From the NCBI GenBank assembly GCA_910588105.1, contig CAJUQD010000088.1, positions 1-6,463 on the forward strand: 6,463 bases of DNA, written 5' to 3'. The notes under the pieces were generated by a model that was not told where the DNA came from, searched no databases, and was given only the letters and a program-made list of their open reading frames with translations. This stretch comes from an uncultured Oscillospiraceae bacterium. Its GTDB lineage: Bacteria; Bacillota; Clostridia; Oscillospirales; Oscillospiraceae. Positions 1-5,860 of this stretch are shown here, piece by piece (the stretch's first letter is position 1; every line of letters starts with the position of its first letter). The translations under genes were made by a program, and so were the position numbers.

Positions 1-2
1 CC

Positions 3-1808
3 TATGAGCTGCGGTTCCGCTTTGCCGGGAGCCAGGGCATGGAGCCGGACCAGCTTCGGGCAGACATTGAGCGGTTCTTCGCGGAAATGGGCATCCCGGA
101 GGACCGCACCTTTTACAGCTCCAGCTACTTCGGCATGGTGGACCTCTACCTGGGCGACGGGATGGAGGTTTATGTTGCCGCACTCCTGATTGCCGTGGTC
201 TGTGCCATCGTGATTTACAACATTTTTTACATCTCCGTCATGGGCAAAATGCGGGAGTACGGGCGATTGAAGGTGCTGGGGACCACGCCGAAACAGCTGA
301 AGCGGGTGGTCAAGCGGGAGCGGCGCTTCCTGACCGCTATCGCTGTCCCTCTCGGACTGGTCTGCGCCGCTGTTATTGCGCTGATTGCCGTCCCTGGCTA
401 CTGGTCCTGGGGGGACAATATCCGGTCCGCTGTGGTGGTCTCCCTTCTGACCTATGGCACCGTCCTGATCGCCACCAGAAAACCCATGGCGATGGCAGGG
501 AAGGTCTCCGCCATTGAGGCCATCCGCGCCACCGCTTATTCCCAGCAGCAGGGCCCCAGCGTTTCCAGGCAGCTCCACCGCCGCCTGACCATGCCCCGTC
601 TGGCCCTGATGAATTTCTCCCGGAATCGGAAAAAGGCGTTCGTCACCACCCTCTCCCTGGGCCTGACCGGGATTCTGCTGCTGTGCGTCTCCGCCTACGC
701 AAATTCAGTGGACGTAAAGGAAATGGCCCAGTCTCAATTCGGAGACCGAAGCCAGTATCTGCTGCAATACGAGGACTTCGCGGGCCGGGAATTTGTGGAG
801 ATGCAGAGGGAGAACCCCTTGGGCCGGACTCTGCGGGAGGAGCTGGCCGCTATCCCCGGCGTGGATTACGTCACGGCCTACAGCCTGACCTGTGTGGAGA
901 TTCCCGCCATCAGCGCCATTCCGGGCAACAGCGAGCATGAGCCGTTTGTTGTCAGGGGCATTTCCCAGGAGGATATGGCGGAGATGTACGCGGGCAGCGG
1001 GGTTCTGGAGGGAACCGCGGACTACCGGCAGCTGCTGGACGGAGACGGCATCCTGGTCTGCCCCGCCGGCGGTGCGCTGAAAGAGATTTACCGGACCAGC
1101 TATCAGGTTGGGGATACCGTGACCCTCTCCTGCTACAACGGACAGTCTAAGACCTATACCGTCATGGGCATCGTGCAGGATATTCAGATCGGCAGCTCGT
1201 CCCACTTTTTCGTTCTACCCGAGGAGGAACTGTCTGCTCTTTATCCTGAAATTGCGGACTTCACCGGCTATGTCAACCTTCACACAGAGCAGGACAGCGA
1301 TCAGCTGCGGCGGGCGGTGTTTGGCGCCGTGTCCGACCAGCGGGTGGCGGTCTCCGGTCTGGACGACCTGGCATCCGAATTGGAGCGCGGCCTGCGGGGA
1401 GAGCTGGCCCGGGATTACGGCATTTTAGTCTTTATCTTTGTATTTTCCCTGATTAACCTTGCCAACACCCTGATTACCAATCTGCTCACCCGCCAGCAGG
1501 AGTTCGGCGTGTTCCAGTCCGTGGGCATGAGCGACCGGCAGCTGTCCAACATGCTGTCCTTCGAGTGCCTGTACTATGTGGGGATCACGCTGCTGGTCAC
1601 CCTGACCCTGGGGACGGTGTGCAGTCTGGCCGTATGCCGGGTGTTCGATCGGATTGGTATGTTTGGAAAGCTGACCTATCATTTTCCGGCGCTCCAGGTG
1701 CTGCTGTTCGGAGCTGCCCTGCTTCTGGTGCAGGGGGTATTCTCCGCCTGCGCGGTTCGCTATACCAGAAGGCTCTCTCTGGTGGAGCGGATCAAGGCAG
1801 TGGACTGA
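3..1808 (+). CDS. FtsX-family ABC transporter permease, first of a tandem pair (5' end outside window)
   Basis: This is a membrane subunit of an ABC exporter of the FtsX/MacB-like type, which typically moves peptides, lipids or antibiotics or senses them at the cell envelope. The frame is open from base 3, so the Met codon at 39 is internal. Aligned with the next gene, about 200 N-terminal residues (first membrane helix and most of the first extracellular domain) lie to the left. Counting from the Met at 39, predicted membrane segments are near residues 44-66, 97-118, 128-146, 199-220, 459-482, 511-533 and 550-573. An extracellular domain of about 235 residues lies between 221 and 458. FtsX-type cytoplasmic loop signatures appear twice: REYGRLKVLGTTPKQLKR after the first segment and QQEFGVFQSVGMSDRQL after the fifth. 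The gene ends in LVERIKAVD, matching LVEQLRAVE in its neighbour. It is followed after 14 nt by the second permease, so the two form one operon. The substrate cannot be read from sequence; the family call is firm. Confidence 0.93.
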   Translation, partial: YELRFRFAGSQGMEPDQLRADIERFFAEMGIPEDRTFYSSSYFGMVDLYLGDGMEVYVAALLIAVVCAIVIYNIFYISVMGKMREYGRLKVLGTTPKQLKRVVKRERRFLTAIAVPLGLVCAAVIALIAVPGYWSWGDNIRSAVVVSLLTYGTVLIATRKPMAMAGKVSAIEAIRATAYSQQQGPSVSRQLHRRLTMPRLALMNFSRNRKKAFVTTLSLGLTGILLLCVSAYANSVDVKEMAQSQFGDRSQYLLQYEDFAGREFVEMQRENPLGRTLREELAAIPGVDYVTAYSLTCVEIPAISAIPGNSEHEPFVVRGISQEDMAEMYAGSGVLEGTADYRQLLDGDGILVCPAGGALKEIYRTSYQVGDTVTLSCYNGQSKTYTVMGIVQDIQIGSSSHFFVLPEEELSALYPEIADFTGYVNLHTEQDSDQLRRAVFGAVSDQRVAVSGLDDLASELERGLRGELARDYGILVFIFVFSLINLANTLITNLLTRQQEFGVFQSVGMSDRQLSNMLSFECLYYVGITLLVTLTLGTVCSLAVCRVFDRIGMFGKLTYHFPALQVLLFGAALLLVQGVFSACAVRYTRRLSLVERIKAVD

Positions 1809-1814
1809 AGGAGG
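1808..1814 (+). promoter_or_regulatory. Ribosome binding site fixing the start of the second permease
   Basis: AAGGAGG begins on the last base of the upstream stop codon and lies 8 nt before the ATG at 1823. It decides the start: the frame is open further upstream to an ATG at 1565, but that stretch lies inside the first permease gene and has no comparable site. Confidence 0.85.
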
Positions 1815-1822
1815 TTTTCAAT

Positions 1823-4195
1823 ATGACCTGGCCCTTTGAGAACGACACCGGCGCCATTGTAAAGAAGCTGGCAAAGCGGAGCCTCGCCAGCGAGAAGCGC
1901 CGGGACCTGATGATGGTGATCGCCGTGGCCCTGGCGGCGTTCCTGATCTCTTTTGCGGCAATTCTGTCCGTTTCCGTGGCGCAGATCCAGCGAAATCAGG
2001 TGGCCGATACCTACGAGGCGGTGTTCACCGGCGTGGAGGCGTCCGATGTGGCGGCGCTGAAAGATCTGCCGGAGCTTGCCCGGGTGGGCGAATACTATCT
2101 GCTGGGGCAGGAGCATTCGGAGCAAGGGTACAACGCCTCCTATGTGTACAGCGACAGCGATATGCTCCATATTGCCCGCAGCCAGATGGAGCTGGTAAAG
2201 GGAGAACTCCCGGAGCAGGCGAACGAGATTGCTGTCAGCGAATATTTTCTGTCCGCCTACTGCTCCAATGCCAAAATCGGTGAAACGGTTCGATTGGACA
2301 CCGAGAGCTTTCAGGGCGACTATACCGTGACCGGCATTCTGTCCAATGTGGGGGAAAAAGAAGCAAGTGTCTGCGCCATTGCCGTTTCCAAGGCGGCCTT
2401 GACCCGGTGGGCCGGATTTGCTCCTGCCGGGTATCGCGCCTATGTGCATTTTCAGAACGCTGAACAGCTGAGCCAGGAGGTCATGACCGCTTACTGCCAG
2501 GAGATCGCCGCCCGGTATGGCCTCCCCCATGTGGGCATAAACAGCAGCTACTTTGCCTATGCTTCCAAGTCCATTGACTTTGCCGCCACCGGCGGCGTCG
2601 CGGCCCTGGTGCTGATTGGCGGCTATGTGGTCATCCAGAGCATTTTCCGAATCTCCATCCAGGATAAAATCCAAAGCTATGGGCAGCTGCGCACCATCGG
2701 GGCGACGTCCAAACAGATCCGGCGCATTGTCAAAAAGGAGAGCCGCCGGCTGGGCGGCGTTGGGATTTCCCTGGGCGTGCTGCTGGGCGTTCTCGGTGGG
2801 CTGCTCCTGTTTCCAAAGGGGTTCCACGGGCCTTACTATGGATTGGCTGTGCTTCTGACCGTCCTGGCCTGCTGGTTCATGGTGTCTGTCTCCGTCCGCA
2901 GGCCGGTGAAGATCGCCGCCAGTATCTCGCCGCTGGAGGCGGTACGCTTTTCCGCCGGACAGGAGCGGATACGCAGCCGGAAGAAACGCATCAGGCTCAA
3001 TCCTGTGTCCATGGGTCTTGCGAACTTCCGGCGGGATCGGAAAAAGGCGGCCAGCATCGCGGCCTCACTCAGCCTGGGCGGTATCCTGCTTTTGATCGTG
3101 TCCTCCGTAGTTCTGACCCGCTCGCCGGAGCAGGCCGCAAGGCTGTACTTCCCGGATGGGGACTATAAGATCTACCTGTCCTCGGAGCAGCTGGAGGAGG
3201 AAATCATGGCCGCGGGCAACCCGCTGAATGACGGGCTGCGTCGGGAAATCCTCTCCATAGACGGGGTGACGGATGTGCTGGCCACCCGCCAGTCTCTGCA
3301 CGCAAAATTCGGGATCTCCGCAGGTACTGGGGCCGGTATGTGCGATGCTCTGACGGACGAAAACCGACAGGAGGTGGCGGCCGCGCTGGTATCCGGCGTG
3401 ATGCCGGCGGACGCCCACAGCGTTCTTCTGGACGCAAGCTATCAAAAGCACTTCTCTGAGATGGATGTCGGGGCTGCCATGGAGCTGTCCCTGGGCCGGG
3501 AAACCGCGACCGTCACCATATCCGGCCTGTTTGACCCGTTGAGGGTGGCAAACGGACACGGCGCCCTTGCCATGGATTCGGTGGCCTTGTTCGCGCCGGA
3601 GGAGCTGTTCCGGGAGCTCCATCCTGAGATTGAAAACTTCGACTACTCCTGGAGCATTGTCAGTGATCCGAAAAAAGCGGAACCTGTGGAAGCCGGTTTT
3701 CAAGAAATTCTGTCCAGCCGCAGCAATCTCGGTCTGGATACCATCGGGGTCCATATTGAGTATGAGAAAATGCAGAGCGGCCTGATTTTCGGCGGGCTGC
3801 GGGCGCTCTCTTGGCTGATCTTCCTCTTTGGCGTCGTCAATCTGATCAACACGGCCCTCTCCAACCAGATGTCCCGGAAGCGGGAGAACAGCATCCTGCG
3901 CTCCGTCGGCCTGACCGGAAAGCAGCTGTGCCGGATGAACATTTGTGAAGGGCTCTGTTATGCGGCCTTTGCCGCCCTGGCTGTTCTGCTGATCGGACTT
4001 CCGATTGCGGTGGTGGTGTGCCGGGAGGTCAGCCGACGATCCTTTGCCGGTGAGATCGTGCCCTACCAATTTCCGATACTGGAAATGGGCCTGTTTCTCC
4101 TGGTGCTGTTCGGCCTGGAATTTCTGCTGTCCGCCTGGACGGCCGGCAGGCAGAGAAAGCAGTCCTTGGTCGAGCAGCTGCGGGCGGTGGAATAG
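1823..4195 (+). CDS. FtsX-family ABC transporter permease, second of a tandem pair (complete, 790 aa)
   Basis: This is the complete second membrane subunit of the exporter. Predicted membrane helices are near residues 30-52, 255-278, 309-331, 337-357, 408-431, 659-680, 709-732 and 752-771. That is the 1+3, 1+3 layout of a duplicated FtsX domain, with extracellular domains at about 53-254 and 432-658. Cytoplasmic loop motifs are QSYGQLRTIGATSKQIRR (about 285-301) and RENSILRSVGLTGKQL (about 687-702). A basic RRDRKKA precedes helix five and matches NRKKA at the same place in the upstream gene, so the two are paralogs. The conserved parts are the helices and loops; the extracellular domains look much more diverged. 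Translation starts at the ATG 8 nt after AAGGAGG. A likely role is heterodimer formation with the upstream permease and a shared ATPase outside the window. Such pairs export or sense antimicrobial peptides in some Firmicutes, but the substrate here is unknown. Confidence 0.95.
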   Translation: MTWPFENDTGAIVKKLAKRSLASEKRRDLMMVIAVALAAFLISFAAILSVSVAQIQRNQVADTYEAVFTGVEASDVAALKDLPELARVGEYYLLGQEHSEQGYNASYVYSDSDMLHIARSQMELVKGELPEQANEIAVSEYFLSAYCSNAKIGETVRLDTESFQGDYTVTGILSNVGEKEASVCAIAVSKAALTRWAGFAPAGYRAYVHFQNAEQLSQEVMTAYCQEIAARYGLPHVGINSSYFAYASKSIDFAATGGVAALVLIGGYVVIQSIFRISIQDKIQSYGQLRTIGATSKQIRRIVKKESRRLGGVGISLGVLLGVLGGLLLFPKGFHGPYYGLAVLLTVLACWFMVSVSVRRPVKIAASISPLEAVRFSAGQERIRSRKKRIRLNPVSMGLANFRRDRKKAASIAASLSLGGILLLIVSSVVLTRSPEQAARLYFPDGDYKIYLSSEQLEEEIMAAGNPLNDGLRREILSIDGVTDVLATRQSLHAKFGISAGTGAGMCDALTDENRQEVAAALVSGVMPADAHSVLLDASYQKHFSEMDVGAAMELSLGRETATVTISGLFDPLRVANGHGALAMDSVALFAPEELFRELHPEIENFDYSWSIVSDPKKAEPVEAGFQEILSSRSNLGLDTIGVHIEYEKMQSGLIFGGLRALSWLIFLFGVVNLINTALSNQMSRKRENSILRSVGLTGKQLCRMNICEGLCYAAFAALAVLLIGLPIAVVVCREVSRRSFAGEIVPYQFPILEMGLFLLVLFGLEFLLSAWTAGRQRKQSLVEQLRAVE

Positions 4196-4207
4196 CGTTC
4201 CCGCAGA

Positions 4208-4241
4208 ACATTTCATGACATCCAGGGAGCATTTCATTACA
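4208..4241 (+). repeat. Pair of direct repeats with 21-bp periodicity, probable activator binding site
   Basis: CATTTCATGACA (4209-4220) is repeated as CATTTCATTACA (4230-4241), 11 of 12 bases identical and offset by exactly 21 bp, two helical turns. Read as 9-mers, ACATTTCAT and GCATTTCAT are separated by 12 bp. Two short direct repeats at that spacing are the known arrangement for LytTR-type regulators such as AgrA and ComE, and the bases resemble pneumococcal ComE boxes. The second repeat ends 6 bp before a candidate -35 box, a natural activator position. No LytTR gene is in the window. An OmpR-family regulator is the alternative, though those usually use about 10-11 bp spacing. Confidence 0.5.
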
Positions 4242-4247
4242 AGAGCC

Positions 4248-4276
4248 TTGAAACCCTACTCTCCGCACGATAAACT
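4248..4276 (+). promoter_or_regulatory. Candidate sigma-A promoter for the 191-aa coiled-coil protein
   Basis: TTGAAA (4248-4253, five of six consensus bases) and TAAACT (4271-4276, four of six) are separated by 17 bp. The predicted transcript would start near 4283, giving a leader of about 45 nt to the ATG at 4328. The imperfect -10 fits a promoter needing help from a factor bound at the adjacent direct repeats. No terminator hairpin is evident between 4196 and 4247, so read-through from the permease genes is also possible. Confidence 0.4.
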
Positions 4277-4312
4277 TATGAGCGCAAGAGTCCTATTCTG
4301 TGTAAAAATTTC

Positions 4313-4319
4313 AAGGAGG
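4313..4319 (+). promoter_or_regulatory. Ribosome binding site for the 191-aa protein
   Basis: A full AAGGAGG lies 8 nt before the ATG at 4328. An out-of-frame ATG at 4321 is only 1 nt away from it, too close to be used. A second in-frame ATG at 4331 (11 nt away) is possible and would shorten the protein by one residue. Confidence 0.8.
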
Positions 4320-4327
4320 AATGACGT

Positions 4328-4903
4328 ATGATGCCGATTTCTGGTGTGAACACGGTTGCAGTCCAGCCTTTGACAACGGCTGAAAAGGTGCTGGGAGCGT
4401 CCAAGGTCCAGAAGCTCGAGGTGGAGGCTCAGAGCCGCCAGTTGAAGCCCGTGATGGATGAATACGTTCCAGAGGAACCCCAGGAGCCGTCCGGCCGCTA
4501 CTGGATGGGCAAGGACGAGGATGGTCAGCCCAAAATCTATTTTGACGACCCGGAACGGGCGGCGGAAGCCCCCAAAGGGCCAGAGGCCGCCCCTGATGTG
4601 AAAAAATCGGATGCGGAAGCCCCTGAGGCCGAGGAACCCGATCCGGCGGGCCAGGGTGCGAAGGGCCCGGAGAGAAAAAAGGACCAGGACGAGGTCTGGG
4701 AGGGCAATACCGACAAGGTGGACCGTGAGATCGAAAAACTGAAAAAGAAACAGCAGGAGTTGGAGCAGCGGATCAACACCGAGACCGACGAGGCCAAGAT
4801 CAAGGATCTGGAGCATCAGCTGGCCCAGGTGGAGCGGGAGCTGAAACAGAAGGACAACGATACATACCGGCGTCAACACACCACAGTCAGACAGCTCTCT
4901 TAA
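4328..4903 (+). CDS. Uncharacterised acidic proline-rich protein with C-terminal coiled coil (191 aa)
   Basis: I do not recognise a function. Three parts can be seen. Residues 1-60 are mixed and end in an acidic/proline patch followed by GRYWMGKDEDGQPKIYFDD (57-74), a compact aromatic segment that looks like a conserved motif. Residues 75-125 are a low-complexity linker rich in Ala, Glu, Pro, Lys and Asp. Residues 128-175 are heptad-like (VDREIEKLKKKQQELEQRI, then a second helix ending VERELKQK) and should form a coiled coil or helical hairpin. The end is polar (NDTYRRQHTTVRQLS). There is no cysteine, signal peptide or membrane segment, so it is probably cytoplasmic or a non-classical export substrate. 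The coiled coil vaguely recalls FlxA-like proteins of Firmicutes, from memory and not certain. It has a strong ribosome binding site, its own candidate promoter with an upstream direct-repeat pair, and a terminator directly after it, so it is probably an independently regulated single-gene unit. Confidence 0.85.
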   Translation: MMPISGVNTVAVQPLTTAEKVLGASKVQKLEVEAQSRQLKPVMDEYVPEEPQEPSGRYWMGKDEDGQPKIYFDDPERAAEAPKGPEAAPDVKKSDAEAPEAEEPDPAGQGAKGPERKKDQDEVWEGNTDKVDREIEKLKKKQQELEQRINTETDEAKIKDLEHQLAQVERELKQKDNDTYRRQHTTVRQLS

Positions 4904-4908
4904 TTTCT

Positions 4909-4950
4909 GGAAAGCGGCGGTTTTGAGGAATCAATGCCGCCGCTTTCCTC
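4909..4950 (+). terminator. Strong hairpin terminator after the coiled-coil gene
   Basis: GGAAAGCGGCGG (4909-4920) pairs perfectly with CCGCCGCTTTCC (4937-4948). Beyond a short U-U/G-U interruption, the loop holds a second 4-bp stem (TTGA/TCAA) closed by GGAA, a GNRA-type tetraloop. The hairpin begins 5 nt after the stop codon. The following T-tract is weak (TCTTTGAT), so termination efficiency is uncertain, although the stem is very stable. It also marks the point where base composition turns AT-rich. Confidence 0.8.
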
Positions 4951-5067
4951 TTTGATAAACTATTTTGGGGTGGCAGCTATTTATAACGGCTGGCTTGGCT
5001 GAAAATTGACCGTAGGAAAAATTCAAGAAATTCCATAGGGAAAACGCAGGAAAAAGAAAAACAATCT

Positions 5068-5076
5068 TGATATAAT
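5068..5076 (+). promoter_or_regulatory. Extended -10 promoter for the CPBP protease / response regulator operon
   Basis: TGATATAAT is a perfect extended -10 element (TGN directly before TATAAT at 5071-5076). At 17 bp spacing the -35 position (5048-5053) reads AGGAAA, a poor match, as is common with extended -10 promoters. Transcription would begin near 5083. That rules out the ATG at 5075, which is part of the -10 box, and leaves about 28 nt of leader containing GGAGG before the ATG at 5111. Confidence 0.65.
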
Positions 5077-5095
5077 GTCAGTGAAATCTTGGCCT

Positions 5096-5100
5096 GGAGG
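5096..5100 (+). promoter_or_regulatory. Ribosome binding site for the CPBP protease
   Basis: GGAGG lies 10 nt before the ATG at 5111. A weaker AAGGAA (5104-5109) lies 10 nt before the next in-frame ATG at 5120, so that start, three residues shorter, is an alternative. Confidence 0.6.
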
Positions 5101-5110
5101 CAAAAGGAAA

Positions 5111-5860
5111 ATGACGAGCATGACAAATAAAGTAAAGATTATGTTATGGGTATGTGTAGTATATATTTTGTCATCTATTTGCTATATTCCCATGATGTTA
5201 CAGCAACACGGAGTCTCTGTTCCCAACGGACTGTCACTGTTGAAATACTTATTTGTTTGTATTCCTGCCGCAAGCGCTTTTTTGTTTCTGGCTTTTGAAC
5301 ACAGACTCAAAAAATACTTTGCAACAGCATTTTCCGGGAAGATAGCACTCAACCATATCGGAATTTTGGCCATATTGGTGTTTGCAGGATTATCTGTCTC
5401 ATTTTGTTATTCCCTCGCGGCAAGGACAGATTTGCTTCAAAATACATATCCGTCCGTCACAGTGCTATTATCAAGTTGTATGTATTTGTTTGTAACTGCG
5501 TTTGTTGAGGAATTGGCATGGCGGGGGTTTCTTCTTGAGCAGGTTTCTTTTCAGGGAGAAAGCATTTGCAGTATCCTATTGGTTGGGATCATTTGGACAA
5601 TATGGCATCTGCCTATGTGGATCATTAGAAATTCATTGGGAGCCGGTCAGATTATTCCTCTCTGCATTTGGACGCTCCTTGTTTCTGTTGTCCTTGGAAT
5701 CGCTTTTTATCAATGTAGAAATCTACTGTTTATTGCGATATTGCACGCAACCTTCAACATCTGTTATTTAGCGCCAATAGCGTATAATATCGCCGCGCTG
5801 GCACTGGTAATCATTGCTGTTGCACTGTTATGGCGTCAGAAGTGGAGGTCAGCAGCATGA
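5111..5860 (+). CDS. CPBP-family intramembrane metalloprotease (Abi/CAAX protease-like)
   Basis: This is a polytopic inner-membrane protein of 249 aa with the three CPBP motifs in order and correct spacing: EELAWR (Glu133, Glu134, Arg138), WTIWH (His166) and HATFN (His212, Asn216). These are the putative active-site residues of type II CAAX prenyl endopeptidases and bacterial Abi proteins. Six to eight hydrophobic segments span residues 9-241, with the EExxxR motif at the end of one helix. Bacterial homologues serve in bacteriocin self-immunity, peptide maturation or regulated proteolysis; which applies here is not visible. I start at 5111 because an earlier in-frame ATG at 5075 sits inside the -10 box. 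The stop overlaps the start of the response regulator (ATGA), so the two are translationally coupled. The gene is much AT-richer than its neighbours (sampled 60-base lines have 21 and 26 G+C, against 38 in the regulator), suggesting separate acquisition. Confidence 0.92.
   Translation: MTSMTNKVKIMLWVCVVYILSSICYIPMMLQQHGVSVPNGLSLLKYLFVCIPAASAFLFLAFEHRLKKYFATAFSGKIALNHIGILAILVFAGLSVSFCYSLAARTDLLQNTYPSVTVLLSSCMYLFVTAFVEELAWRGFLLEQVSFQGESICSILLVGIIWTIWHLPMWIIRNSLGAGQIIPLCIWTLLVSVVLGIAFYQCRNLLFIAILHATFNICYLAPIAYNIAALALVIIAVALLWRQKWRSAA
5844..5848 (+). promoter_or_regulatory. Ribosome binding site for the response regulator
   Basis: GGAGG lies inside the last codons of the CPBP gene, 8 nt before the ATG at 5857. 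Together with the ATGA overlap this fixes the start of the response regulator. Confidence 0.8.

Noticed and set aside
1565..1822. Upstream in-frame extension of the second permease
   Set aside because: It overlaps the 3' end of the first permease in another frame and encodes no membrane or family-like sequence; the ATG at 1823 has an AAGGAGG at ideal spacing.
1760..2827. Long minus-strand open frame (about 355 codons) spanning the permease junction
   Set aside because: It runs across the junction of two well-supported + strand genes and shows no family resemblance.
3065..4237. Long minus-strand open frame (about 390 codons) opposite the second permease
   Set aside because: Its Gln/His-rich, low-hydrophobicity translation is typical of antisense to GC-rich membrane protein codons, and the + strand gene is certain.
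4321..4383. Short 20-residue reading frame starting at the ATG next to AAGGAGG
   Set aside because: Only 1 nt separates it from the ribosome binding site, and the peptide has no recognisable features.
4256..4879. Minus-strand Leu/Phe-rich frame opposite the coiled-coil gene
   Set aside because: The leucine/phenylalanine richness is just the complement of the Lys/Glu/Gln codons. The + strand has the ribosome binding site, heptads and terminator.
5075..5110. Earlier ATG for the CPBP gene
   Set aside because: This ATG begins inside the TATAAT of the extended -10 promoter, so it would lie upstream of the transcription start. It adds only a polar 12-residue stretch.
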